A stretch of 64,000 bases of DNA, taken from Halarcobacter mediterraneus (lineage in GTDB: Bacteria; Campylobacterota; Campylobacteria; Campylobacterales; Arcobacteraceae). The DNA lies in assembly GCF_004116625.1 (NCBI RefSeq), contig NZ_NXIE01000003.1, positions 186,001-250,000 of the forward strand. Reading direction: 5' to 3'. How positions within the stretch are numbered: the stretch's first letter is position 1; each line of letters begins with the position of its first letter. This document shows positions 1 through 9,700 of the stretch, one piece after another. A program made the translations under genes and the position numbers. The notes under the pieces were generated by a model. The model was not told the DNA's origin and searched no databases. It saw nothing but the letters and a program-made list of their open reading frames with translations.

Positions 1-222
1 GATCCTATTTCAACAGAAAAAATTGAAGCTTTGATGTTAGAGTTAAAAAAGCAGTATACAATAATAACTGTAACTCATAATATGCAACAGGCAGCTAGAG
101 TTGCTGATTATACTGCATTTTTCCACCTTGGAAAACTTATTGAATATGATGAAACAGAAACAATTTTCGTAAATCCATCAAACAAAAAAACAGAAGATTA
201 TATTACAGGAAGGTTTGGGTAA
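1..222 (+). CDS. pstB: Phosphate ABC transporter ATPase PstB, C-terminal end (partial)
   Basis: The frame is open from base 1, so the gene begins outside the window and only the last 73 residues are here. They start with DPIST, the Asp-Pro that follows Walker B in PstB, then [15 protein letters not shown], which holds the H-switch histidine and the NMQQA stretch typical of PstB, and end in ITGRFG, the usual PstB C-terminus. PstB is the cytoplasmic ATPase that powers PstSCA phosphate import. Its stop overlaps the phoU start (TAATG), so the two are translationally coupled. Identification rests on the C-terminal part only, but that part is very characteristic. Confidence 0.93.
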   Translation, partial: DPISTEKIEALMLELKKQYTIITVTHNMQQAARVADYTAFFHLGKLIEYDETETIFVNPSNKKTEDYITGRFG

Positions 223-890
223 TGTTAAAACCATATATAGAGAATATTAACAAAATAAAAGAAGAAATAACAAATATAGGAGAAGAGATTTCACATGCAA
301 ATAAAATTTCTTTGTCTGCCTTAAAAGAAAATGATTCATCAATGTTAAAAGATGTTAACTTATCAATGAAGAAACTATCATCAAAGTCAACTGAAATTGA
401 TAACTTAATAGTTAAAACATTAGCATTATATTCACCAGAAGCAAAAGACTTAAGAGAAATGGTTTCTTTTTTAAAAATTACCAATGAACTAATGAGAGCA
501 GCTGCATATTCAAAAGCTTTTGCAAAATCTTTTAGAAAAGCTTTTTCTCCTGAATTAGATGCAGAAGCAATTTTAGAATATGCAATTCCTTTACTAAAAT
601 CATCTAACTTAGCTTTATACACGGCTATTGAAATGGTTAAAGAAGATGATGAAAAACTTATTGAAGAAAAGTTCAATAGAGTTTTAGTTGAAGATAGTAA
701 AACAGATGATTTATATGCAATGATAGAAAAAAATATTTTAAAACTTATCACTAAAAATATTGAATTATCAAAAGACTATTTTGAAGTACTAAGTTCCTTA
801 AGAAAACTAGAAAAAGTTTCAGGAAGAGCAAGCTCAATTGCAAACTTATTAGTTTTTGCTGAAGTTGGTGGAGATTTAGAAAACACTTGA
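222..890 (+). CDS. phoU: Phosphate transport system regulator PhoU
   Basis: A 222-residue all-helical protein of the length usual for PhoU, directly after pstB with a TAATG overlap. The two-repeat PhoU architecture is visible: an N-terminal helical repeat (about 5-105) and a second one (about 115-215), both rich in Glu, Lys and Ser. PhoU connects the Pst transporter to the PhoR/PhoB two-component pair and restrains phosphate uptake and signalling when phosphate is plentiful. A response regulator and kinase follow within 1.1 kb, which fits. Sequence similarity to PhoU is moderate, so context carries much of the call. Confidence 0.85.
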   Translation: MLKPYIENINKIKEEITNIGEEISHANKISLSALKENDSSMLKDVNLSMKKLSSKSTEIDNLIVKTLALYSPEAKDLREMVSFLKITNELMRAAAYSKAFAKSFRKAFSPELDAEAILEYAIPLLKSSNLALYTAIEMVKEDDEKLIEEKFNRVLVEDSKTDDLYAMIEKNILKLITKNIELSKDYFEVLSSLRKLEKVSGRASSIANLLVFAEVGGDLENT

Positions 891-1285
891 TTTTTATGAA
901 ATTAATTGAAAATATAAAAAAATATTTCAGTTCAAACTATGAAGTTTTAGCTGCAGTTATTATTTTTATAATAGTAATTGTTGCTAAACTTGAATTCTAC
1001 AAAACAATCATTTTAATGCTTGAATTCATTGTACTAATGGAAGTAGCTAAAATGATTTCAGACTTTATAAAAAAAGAAAAACTTAGACTTCGATTTGTTA
1101 TTGATATCTTTATTATCTTTTTAATTCGTGATGTGATTATTTACACTTCTCATACAAATAAAGACTATTTTACTATTATCTTTTTACTTTTTGTGATTTT
1201 TATATTCTTTATTTTTAGAATATTAGCTATAAAATACTCTCCAGGAATTGTAAAACCACAAAAAGAAAATAATAAAGAAGATTAA
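887..1285 (+). CDS. PsiE-like phosphate-starvation membrane protein
   Basis: A 132-residue protein with four predicted membrane segments (about residues 19-37, 41-57, 69-87 and 92-115) and a charged, Lys/Glu-rich cytoplasmic tail. The MEVAKMISDF and FLIRDVIIY stretches resemble the PsiE family (phosphate-starvation-inducible E), whose biochemical role is not established. The frame can start at TTG 887, overlapping the phoU stop and following a GGTGGAG stretch 13 bases upstream, or at ATG 896; the choice is uncertain. It lies between phoU and the response regulator, so it is probably co-transcribed with them. The family call is by pattern and context. Confidence 0.7.
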   Translation: MIFMKLIENIKKYFSSNYEVLAAVIIFIIVIVAKLEFYKTIILMLEFIVLMEVAKMISDFIKKEKLRLRFVIDIFIIFLIRDVIIYTSHTNKDYFTIIFLLFVIFIFFIFRILAIKYSPGIVKPQKENNKED

Positions 1286-1286
1286 A

Positions 1287-1961
1287 ATGCATAATAAATT
1301 AGTACTAATCGTTGAAGATGAAGAAGATATCTTAGAATTATTAGAATATACTTTACAAAAAGAGTCTTATGACACTATAGGTTTTTTAAACGTAAATGAA
1401 AAATTAGAAAAAGTTTTAGATGAGGAAAGTATTGATCTTATTTTAATGGATAGAAACCTTCCAGGAATTGATGGAACTGAATTTATTAATAATATTAGAA
1501 AAAAAGGTCACAACTGCCCAGTAATATATCTTACAGCAAAAGATAAGGACGAAGATATTCTAGAAGGATTTGAGTCTCACGCAGATGATTATATTACAAA
1601 ACCATTTAATATAAAAGAGTTATTAGCAAGAATTAAAGCTGTTATAAAAAGAAGCTCAAAAGATATTAATATTTTAAAAGTAAGAGATATTACTTATAAA
1701 GCATCAAATAAAAAGTTCTATATTGATTCAAATGAAATAGAGCTTACTCATTTAGAACATGACTTGCTACTAGAGTTTATAAAAAACAAAGATATTCTCA
1801 TGTCAAGAGAACACCTATTAGAAGCTGTTTGGGAAGACTCTTATGATAAAAAATTAAAAACAGTAAATGTTGCAATAAAAAGATTGAAAGCAAAAATTGA
1901 TCCTCACAATGAAAAAGAATATATTAAATCAATTAGAGGAGAAGGTTACTTGTTTTGTTAA
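1287..1961 (+). CDS. PhoB-type (OmpR family) response regulator
   Basis: A 224-residue two-domain regulator. The receiver domain (1-120) has all key residues: acidic pocket E10-D11-E12, phospho-acceptor D55 in LILMDRNLPG, T83 and K105 in ITKPF. The C-terminal winged-helix domain (about 130-224) ends with the recognition helix and wing, NVAIKRLKAKI followed by IRGEGYLF. It sits one base after the PsiE-like gene and its end overlaps the kinase start by 7 bases, so regulator and kinase are coupled. With pstB and phoU upstream this is most simply the phosphate-responsive regulator (PhoB, or PhosR as named in Campylobacter). The substrate assignment is from context, not from the protein. Confidence 0.88.
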   Translation: MHNKLVLIVEDEEDILELLEYTLQKESYDTIGFLNVNEKLEKVLDEESIDLILMDRNLPGIDGTEFINNIRKKGHNCPVIYLTAKDKDEDILEGFESHADDYITKPFNIKELLARIKAVIKRSSKDINILKVRDITYKASNKKFYIDSNEIELTHLEHDLLLEFIKNKDILMSREHLLEAVWEDSYDKKLKTVNVAIKRLKAKIDPHNEKEYIKSIRGEGYLFC

Positions 1962-3334
1962 AAATACACCAAGTCTTTTTAAGAGCATTCTCTGTAATTT
2001 TTTTATTAATATTAATAATAATTTCAACTACTACTTATTTTTGGTCAAAAAATGTCTACTTAAATCAGATAGAAAAAAATTTGTCTCAAAATATAGACTC
2101 ATTATCTTTAAGTCTAAATTCCTTTGATAATATTGAATATATAATTAAAACATTTAAAGCAAAAACAGGACTTAGAATTACAATAATAAATGAAAAAGGA
2201 GTTGTAATTGCAGATAGTGATAGAGATATTAAAGCCATGGGAAACCACTCTACAAGATATGAAATTATTCATGCAAAATATGAAGGATATGGAAAAAAGA
2301 TTAGATATTCAAATACTTTAAAAGAAGAACTTTTATATGTAGCAAAAAAAATTGTTATTGATGATGAAATATACTTCTTAAGACTTGCTGATTATACAGC
2401 AAAAATCATAGAAAACTTTTCAAAATTATCTTTTCAGATTATAGGATTTATTTCTTTGTTTATAATTTTTGCTTTTATAATAACTTATTTAATAAGTATT
2501 AAAATTAGGAATGAAACAAATGCCATTTTAGGGTATTTAATTGAATTAAGTAATAAAAAACCAACTTCAAATATTTATTCAGACTTTTCAGAAGAGTTTT
2601 ATAAAATAACAAGACTCCTAAATAAAGTAGCTTCAAAACTTGCAAAAAGAGAAAAACAAAAATCAAAACAAACAGCTAAACTAAAACTTGCAAATAAACA
2701 AAAAGATGAAATAATTTCAGCAATTTCCCATGAATTTAAAAACCCTATTGCAGTAATTACAGGATACAGTGAAACTATGATAGGTGACCAAGATTTGCCA
2801 GAAGCCATGAAAGAAAAATTTTTAAAAAAAATTCAGTCAAATGGTATTAAAATGAGTAGAATTATTGATAAACTAAGACTGTCATTAAAACTTGAAGAAG
2901 GGAAACAAGAAATTTTAACTACAAACTGTTCTATAAAAGAACTTTGTAAAAAAGTTATCTATGATTTAACTGACAAGTATCCAAAGAGAGAAATTATTTT
3001 AAAAGAAAATGAAGACTTTAAGATAAATGTTGATGAAACTCTTTTTTTAATGGCTCTAGAAAATCTCGTAGAAAATGCTTTAAAATATTCAGAAGATGAA
3101 GTTTTTATAGAATATAATGAAAATTGTATTCAGATAATTGATCAAGGAATAGGAATAGAAGAAAAAGATTTAAAAAGAATTAATCAAAAGTTTTATAGAG
3201 TATCCCAAAATGGGTGGAACAACTCTCTAGGTTTAGGTCTTTTTATAGTAAATTCAATTATTAAATTACATGAATTCCATCTTGAGGTTGAAAGTGTAGA
3301 AGAAAAAGGTTCTAAATTTATAATAAAATATTAA
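1955..3334 (+). CDS. Membrane sensor histidine kinase, PhoR/PhosS-like
   Basis: A 459-residue kinase. Start is TTG 1955, nine bases after a strong AGAGGAGAAGG ribosome-binding site lying inside the regulator gene. Layout: membrane helix 1 (about 10-30), an extracytoplasmic domain of roughly 130 residues, membrane helix 2 (about 165-188), a coiled linker (about 225-250), a HisKA dimerisation domain with phospho-accepting H259 in AISHEFKNPIAVI, and an ATPase domain with N-box LENLVENALKYS, G1-box IDQGIGI and G2-box GLGLGLFIV. It is the partner of the preceding regulator. The periplasmic domain is larger than in E. coli PhoR, closer to the PhosS type. Phosphate sensing is inferred from location. 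Confidence 0.85.
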   Translation: MLKIHQVFLRAFSVIFLLILIIISTTTYFWSKNVYLNQIEKNLSQNIDSLSLSLNSFDNIEYIIKTFKAKTGLRITIINEKGVVIADSDRDIKAMGNHSTRYEIIHAKYEGYGKKIRYSNTLKEELLYVAKKIVIDDEIYFLRLADYTAKIIENFSKLSFQIIGFISLFIIFAFIITYLISIKIRNETNAILGYLIELSNKKPTSNIYSDFSEEFYKITRLLNKVASKLAKREKQKSKQTAKLKLANKQKDEIISAISHEFKNPIAVITGYSETMIGDQDLPEAMKEKFLKKIQSNGIKMSRIIDKLRLSLKLEEGKQEILTTNCSIKELCKKVIYDLTDKYPKREIILKENEDFKINVDETLFLMALENLVENALKYSEDEVFIEYNENCIQIIDQGIGIEEKDLKRINQKFYRVSQNGWNNSLGLGLFIVNSIIKLHEFHLEVESVEEKGSKFIIKY

Positions 3335-3410
3335 AAATTACTTAATTTAAGTTTATATTAAGTATCTATACACTATTATTCCACCTCATTAACAAAATCG
3401 GAGAAAATAA

Positions 3411-3830
3411 ATGAAATTTACTCAAATGGCAAAAGCTAACGAAATCGAAAGAGATTGGATTGTAGTTGATGCAACTGATAAAGTCTTTGGTAGAATTATT
3501 ACTGAAGTTGCAACACTATTAAGAGGGAAACATAAACCTAGCTATACTCCAAATGTAGATTGTGGAGACAATGTAATTATCATCAATGCTTCAAAAGCAA
3601 AGTTCACTGGAGCTAAATTAGAAGATAAAAACTATTATACTCACTCAGGATACTTTGGAAGCACTAAGACACATAAGATGTCTGATATGTTAGAAAAAAA
3701 CCCTGAAAAACTATATAAATTAGCAACTAGAGGTATGCTTCCAAAAACAAAACTTGGAAAAACAATGCTAAAAAAATTAAAAGTATACGCAGGTAGCGAG
3801 CACCCACACACTGCGCAAATTAAAGGATAA
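3411..3830 (+). CDS. rplM: 50S ribosomal protein L13
   Basis: A 139-residue protein matching L13 throughout: [14 protein letters not shown] near the N-terminus, [17 protein letters not shown], then [11 protein letters not shown] and a C-terminus [11 protein letters not shown]13 is an early-assembling protein of the large subunit. The start follows a purine-rich ATCGGAGAAAATAA ribosome-binding region. It is the first gene of the conserved rplM-rpsI pair, with rpsI starting 5 bases after its stop. The 76-base gap before it is AT-rich and presumably holds the promoter. Confidence 0.98.
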   Translation: MKFTQMAKANEIERDWIVVDATDKVFGRIITEVATLLRGKHKPSYTPNVDCGDNVIIINASKAKFTGAKLEDKNYYTHSGYFGSTKTHKMSDMLEKNPEKLYKLATRGMLPKTKLGKTMLKKLKVYAGSEHPHTAQIKG

Positions 3831-3835
3831 GACTA

Positions 3836-4225
3836 ATGGCAAAAGTATATGCAACTGGAAGAAGAAAATCTGCTATAGCAAAAGTATGGTTAGAAAACGG
3901 AAATGGACAACTTACAATCAATGGTCAAACTTTAGACGCGTGGTTAGGTGGACATGAAGCAATCAAAAAAAGAGTTATGCAACCTCTAGAAGTATCTAAA
4001 CAAGATGGTTCTGTAAATATTGTAGTAAAAACTCTTGGTGGTGGATATTCTGCACAAGCTGATGCTGTTAAACATGGTATTTCAAGAGCTTTAGTTGCTT
4101 ATGATGAGCAATTCAGAGCAATCTTAAAACCTTATGGATTATTAACTAGAGATGCAAGATCTGTAGAAAGAAAGAAATACGGAAAGAAAAAAGCAAGAAA
4201 ATCTACACAGTTCTCAAAAAGATAA
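3836..4225 (+). CDS. rpsI: 30S ribosomal protein S9
   Basis: A 129-residue protein with the S9 hallmarks: the N-terminal [14 protein letters not shown], the central [19 protein letters not shown], and the basic C-terminus ending in STQFSKR, which reaches the P-site tRNA in the ribosome. It forms an operon with rplM and is followed by a strong terminator about 40 bases downstream, so the two genes look like a self-contained transcription unit. Confidence 0.98.
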   Translation: MAKVYATGRRKSAIAKVWLENGNGQLTINGQTLDAWLGGHEAIKKRVMQPLEVSKQDGSVNIVVKTLGGGYSAQADAVKHGISRALVAYDEQFRAILKPYGLLTRDARSVERKKYGKKKARKSTQFSKR

Positions 4226-4267
4226 TCAACTCAGAATTTCTTTTACAAAACTGTACAAGTTTTTATC

Positions 4268-4300
4268 AAGGTGGGAAGAATTTTCTTCTCACCTTTTTTT
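4268..4300 (+). terminator. Rho-independent terminator of rplM-rpsI
   Basis: Stem AAGGTGGGAAGAA (4268-4280), loop TTTTC-like, partner arm TTCTTCTCACCTT with one G-T pair, ending in a run of seven T (4294-4300). It sits 43 bases after the rpsI stop. Confidence 0.92.
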
Positions 4301-4395
4301 ATAAATAATTAAATAAACTGCTAGTACTTTACTTAAATCCTTTCATAAAAAAGATGTATAAATTATGTTTTATATAATTAAGATATAATTTTTCC

Positions 4396-5904
4396 ATGAA
4401 AAAACTATATCTATTTTTAATTTTAAATTTATTTGTAATAAATGTCCTAGCAAGAACATTAAACCTTTCAATGACTTCAAGTCCAAGTAGATTAAACCCT
4501 ATTCTATCAAATGATACTGCAAGTTCAGAAATAAGCTCATGGCTTTTTAATGGTTTATTTAAATATGATAAAGATGGTAATATTGTTAAAGATATTGCAA
4601 GTTCATATAAGTTTGAAAGTGATACAAAATTAATTATTACTTTAAGAAAAGATGCCTATTGGCATGATAATAAAAAAGTTACAGCCCATGATGTAGTTTT
4701 CACTTATGAAAAAGTTATAGACCCTAAAGTTTTTAATTCTATTGTTTCAAATTTTAAGAAAGTAAAAAGTGTAAAGGCAATTGATAATTATACAGTTGAA
4801 ATAATATATAAAGAACCCTACTTTAAAGCCTTACAAATTTGGTTAATAGGACTTTTACCAAAACATATTCTAAAAGATGAAAAAAATCTAATGACAAGCT
4901 CTTTTAATAAAAACCCAATAGGAAATGGTCCTTATATTCTTGATTCATTTAAAAATTCCTCAGATATAATACTTACTGCAAATGAAAATTTTTATGAAGG
5001 AAAACCTAAAATAAATAGAGTTTATTATAAATTTATTCCTAGTTCAGATACTGTATTCTTAATGCTTAAAGAAAATAAGTTAGATGTAGGATCTTTAACT
5101 CCATTACAACTAGATAGACAAATATCTGAAGATTTTAAAAAAGATTTTCAAATAGTTGAATCTCAAAGTTTTTCTTATGATTACTTAGGTTTTAATTTAA
5201 GAAATAAAAAGTTTCAAAATAAAAAAGTCAGGCAAGCTTTATCTTTAGGAATAAATAGACAAGAAATGGTAGATATATTATTTTTTGGACATGGAAAAAT
5301 TTGTAATGGTCCTTTTTTACCAGGAAGTTTTGTTTATAATGAAAAAGTTAAACAAACAAATCAGAACTTAGAAGAAGCAAAAAAACTTTTAAAAGAAGCA
5401 GGATATGATAAGAATAATCCTTTTTCCTTTGAAATCACAACAAATACAGGAAATGAAACTAGACTAAATGCAGCCTTAATAATCCAATATCAACTTGCAA
5501 AAATTGGAGTTGATGTAAAAATAAAAGTAATGGAATGGCAAGCTTTTTTAAATACTATTGTTCATCCAAGAAAATTTGAAGCAATACTTTTAGGCTGGGC
5601 ATTAACTCTGATGCCTGATGCTTATCCTCTTTGGCATACTAACTCTGATAGATTAGGAGGTTTTAATTTAACAGGTTATAGAAATAAAAAAGTTGACACT
5701 CTTATTGAAGATGCTTCAAGTATAGTTGAACAAGATGAATTTGCAAAAAAATATAAACAAATTTTCAAAACTATTGCAGAAGATTTACCCTATTTATTTT
5801 TATATATTCCAAACTCGATTACAGTTGTAAACTCTAAAATAAAAAACATTGAACCTGCATTTACAGGAATAAGACATAACCAAGAAAATTGGATAAAACC
5901 ATAA
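4396..5904 (+). CDS. ABC transporter substrate-binding protein, peptide/nickel family (SBP_bac_5)
   Basis: A 502-residue secreted or periplasmic binding protein. Residues 1-19 form a signal peptide (MKKLYLFLILNLFVINVLA). The mature part has family-5 features: LNPILSNDTASSEISSWLFNGL, the signature-like KDIASSYKF...LRKDAYWHD region, and NKKVRQALSLGINRQEMV in the second half. Members bind oligopeptides, dipeptides, nickel or heme and deliver them to Dpp/Opp-type permeases. No permease or ATPase gene is adjacent, so this is an orphan binding protein in this window and its ligand cannot be assigned. No strong ribosome-binding site is visible. Confidence 0.88.
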   Translation: MKKLYLFLILNLFVINVLARTLNLSMTSSPSRLNPILSNDTASSEISSWLFNGLFKYDKDGNIVKDIASSYKFESDTKLIITLRKDAYWHDNKKVTAHDVVFTYEKVIDPKVFNSIVSNFKKVKSVKAIDNYTVEIIYKEPYFKALQIWLIGLLPKHILKDEKNLMTSSFNKNPIGNGPYILDSFKNSSDIILTANENFYEGKPKINRVYYKFIPSSDTVFLMLKENKLDVGSLTPLQLDRQISEDFKKDFQIVESQSFSYDYLGFNLRNKKFQNKKVRQALSLGINRQEMVDILFFGHGKICNGPFLPGSFVYNEKVKQTNQNLEEAKKLLKEAGYDKNNPFSFEITTNTGNETRLNAALIIQYQLAKIGVDVKIKVMEWQAFLNTIVHPRKFEAILLGWALTLMPDAYPLWHTNSDRLGGFNLTGYRNKKVDTLIEDASSIVEQDEFAKKYKQIFKTIAEDLPYLFLYIPNSITVVNSKIKNIEPAFTGIRHNQENWIKP

Positions 5905-5980
5905 GAATTAATTTCTTTATTAAATAGTATTATAAAGATTAATATACTATATTGAAAAAAATTACCATAGGAATATTTTA

Positions 5981-6625
5981 GTGGAAAAAATTATACTTTT
6001 TGATTTAGATGGAACATTAATAGACTCAACAGATGCTATTATCTCAACCTTTCATCACTCTTTTAAGGAATTAGATTATAACTTTACAGGAACAGACAAT
6101 GATATAAAATCATTAATAGGCTACCCTTTAGATATTATGTATCAAGAATTAGGAATAGAAAAAAATCTTGTAGAGGATTATATAGATTCTTATAAAAATA
6201 GATATAGACAAATTTCAAGACAACAAACTGAATTATTGGATTTTGCAAAAGAGGCTGTTGAATTAGCAAATACTTTTGCTAGACTTTCTGTTGTAACAAC
6301 AAAGACAGGTCTTTATAGTCAAGAATTATTAGAACATATGAATATCATGAAATATTTTGAACATATCACAGGAAGAGAACATGTTAAGTATCCAAAACCT
6401 CATCCAGAACCAATTCATAGAACTTTAGATTTAATGAATATCAAACAAACTTGTAATATATGGATGGTAGGAGATACTGAACTTGACTTATTGGCAGCTC
6501 AAAGTGCAGGAATAAATTGCGTTGGTGTCTTATGTGGTTATGGAGAAGAAGAAACATTAAAACAACATACTCCATATATTGCAGAGAATTCTTTTGAAGC
6601 AGTAAAATTAATACAAGAATTATAA
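5981..6625 (+). CDS. gph: HAD-family phosphatase, phosphoglycolate phosphatase-like
   Basis: A 214-residue haloacid-dehalogenase-like hydrolase. Motif I is FDLDGTLIDS with nucleophile D8 and acid/base D10; motif II is the Thr in SVVTTKT; motif III lysine lies near KYPKPHPEP; motif IV is WMVGDTELDLLAA. The cap insertion between motifs I and II is helical, as in the Gph/PGMB subfamily. Likely substrates are small sugar phosphates such as 2-phosphoglycolate. The GTG start at 5981 follows an AGGA ribosome-binding site nine bases upstream. It stands alone, with an AT-rich spacer on both sides. The exact substrate is not readable from sequence. Confidence 0.82.
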   Translation: MEKIILFDLDGTLIDSTDAIISTFHHSFKELDYNFTGTDNDIKSLIGYPLDIMYQELGIEKNLVEDYIDSYKNRYRQISRQQTELLDFAKEAVELANTFARLSVVTTKTGLYSQELLEHMNIMKYFEHITGREHVKYPKPHPEPIHRTLDLMNIKQTCNIWMVGDTELDLLAAQSAGINCVGVLCGYGEEETLKQHTPYIAENSFEAVKLIQEL

Positions 6626-6747
6626 ATTTTATAATCACTTATTTAGCTTATTTATAAATCTAAACTTATTAAATAAGACTTCATGTATGTTTAAGTCATA
6701 ATTAATTATTATCTACAATATATAACATTGAATTATAAGGATAACTA

Positions 6748-9700
6748 ATGACTAAGCAATTTGCCACAATGGATGGAAATGAAGCGGCGGCATATGTATC
6801 ATATGCTTTCACTGAAGTAGCAGGAGTTTATCCAATAACCCCCTCTTCTCAAATGGGAGACAATGTAGAAAAATGGGCTACGCAAGGGAAAAAAAACTTA
6901 TTTGGCTCAACTGTAAAAGTAATTGAAATGCAAAGTGAAGCTGGAGCAGCAGGAACATTTCATGGTTCTTTACAAGTGGGAGCACTTACTAGTACCTATA
7001 CAGCTTCTCAAGGTTTATTACTTAAAATTCCAAATATGTATAAAGTTGCGGGACAATTATTACCTGGAGTTATACATGTAAGTGCTAGATCTTTAGCAAC
7101 TCATGCCCTTTCTATCTTTGGAGACCATCAAGATGTAATGAGTACAAGAGCAACTGGATTTGCAATGCTTGCAACTGGTTCAGTACAAGAAGTAATGGAT
7201 TTAGCAGGTGTTGCCCATCTTAGTGCAATAAAAGGTAGAGTTCCCTTTTTACATTTTTTTGATGGATTTAGAACATCACACGAAATAAATAAAATTGAAG
7301 TAATGCCTTATGACGAATTTGATAAGCTACTTGATTATGATGCTGTACAAAAATTTAGAGATACTTCCTTAAATCCTGAATCTCCTATAACTAGAGGAAC
7401 AGCACAAAATGATGATGTCTATTTCCAAGGAAGAGAAGCAGCAAATAGATATTATGATGCCCTTCCAGATATTGTAAATAATTATATGATAGAAATATCA
7501 AAAATAACAGGAAGAACTTATGCTCCATTTACTTATTATGGAGATGAGGAAGCAACAGATATTATTGTTGCAATGGGTTCTGTAACAGAAGCAATTAGAG
7601 AAACAATTGACTATTTAAGAGAACAAGAAAATAGAAAAGTAGGTCTTCTTGCAGTACATCTATACAGACCTTTTTCAGCAAAGTATTTTATGGAAGCTTT
7701 ACCAAATAGTGTAGAAAGAATCTGTGTTATTGATAGAACTAAAGAACCAGGAAGTTTAGGAGAACCTTTATACCTTGATGTAAAAGCACTTTTTTATGGA
7801 CAAGAAAAGCAGCCAAAAATTATTGGAGGAAGATATGGTCTTTCATCAAAAGATGTACCCCCAAATCAGATAATAGCGATTTATGATAATCTAGCAAAAT
7901 CTGATTCAAAGGATAATTTTACAGTAGGTATTATAGATGATGTTACAAATACTTCAATTGAAGTTAAAGAAAATATTTCAGTAGTTGAAGATGTAACAGA
8001 ATGCCTTTTTTATGGTTTAGGTGCAGATGGTACTGTTGGAGCTAATAAAAACTCAGTAAAAATTATTGGAGATAAAACAGACCTTTATGCACAAGCATAT
8101 TTTGCATATGACTCTAAAAAATCTGGTGGATATACTAGATCAAATCTTAGGTTTAGTAAAAACCCAATTAGGTCAACCTATTTAGTTTTAAATCCAAGTT
8201 TTATTGCCTGTTCAAAAGAAGTATATTTAGAACAATATGAAGTTATTGATAAACTAAAAAATAATGGTACCTTTCTTTTAAACTCTATTTATTCAAAAGA
8301 AGAATTAATCAATAAAATACCTAATAGAGTAAAAAAACTTTTAGCTCAAAAAAATGCTAAATTTTATATCATAAATGCAACAAAACTAGCTCGAGATATT
8401 GGACTAGGGACAAGAACAAACACTATTATGCAAGCAGCCTTTTTTAAACTTGCAAATATAATTCCTTATGAAGAAGCAAAAGAGCATATGAAAGAGTATG
8501 CTAAAAAAGCATATGGAAACAAAGGTGAAGAAATAGTCAAAATGAATTACCTTGCTATTGATTCAGGAGAACATGGAGTTGAAGAAATAGAAGTTAATAA
8601 AGCTTGGGCCAAACTAGAAACACAAGAGCTTAATTTAGACTCTAAATATAAAGGTTCTAATTATGTAGAAAACTTTGCAAAAATTGTAAATGCTGCAAAA
8701 GGAGATGAAATTCCTGTTTCAACAATAGTTAACCTTGGTATGGAATGTGGTACCTTCGAAAATGCTTCAACTCAATTTGAAAAAAGAGGGATTGCAACAA
8801 TGGTTCCCCAATGGAATGAAGATACCTGTATTCAATGTAACCAATGTGCCTTTGAATGTCCCCATGCAGTTATTAGACCCTTTTTAATGGATGAAGAAGA
8901 ATTTAATAATGCACCACAAACAGTAAAAGAGCACAGCCTTGATGCAAAAGGGAAAGGAATAAAAGAAGAAAACTTAAAATATAAAATTCAAGTTTCAATT
9001 TTGGACTGTACAGGCTGTAATGTTTGTGTAGATATATGTCCAACAAAAGAAAAATCTCTTAAAATGGTTCCTTTTACAGTTGAAGAAAATAATAAGGAAC
9101 AAGAAAATGCAGATTATTTATTTAATGATGTTTCATATAAAGACTATTTAGTTGAAAAAAACAATGTAAAAAATTCTCAGTTTGCACAACCTCTTTTTGA
9201 GTTTCATTCAGCTTGTCCAGGATGTGGAGAAACACCATATATTACCCTAGCTACACAACTGTTTGGAGAAAGAATGATGATAGCAAATGCTACAGGATGT
9301 TCTTCTATTTATTCAGCTTCAGCTCCTTCAACACCTTATACAAAAAATGCAAAAGGAGAAGGACCAGCTTGGGCAAACTCTTTATTTGAAGATAATGCTG
9401 AGTTTGGTTATGGAATGTATGCCGCAATAGAAACATTAAGAAACTCAATTGCTAGAATTATGGATGAAACTATGCAAGAAGTTTCTAATCCTTTAAAAGT
9501 TTTATATAAAGAATGGCTAGAAAATAGAAATGATGGAGTAAAAACACAAGAAATAAGAGATAAGTTAGTTCCACAATTAGAACAAAATTTAGATTTACCT
9601 GGAGTAAAAAAGATATTAGACCTTAAAAAATACATTGTAAAAAAATCTCAATGGATGATAGGAGGAGATGGTTGGGCATATGATATTGGATATGGAGGAC

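Noticed and set aside
203-751. Open frame of 182 residues antisense to phoU
   Set aside because: It is the mirror of an AT-rich, helical, well-supported phoU gene; Ser/Phe-rich composition is typical of a shadow frame.
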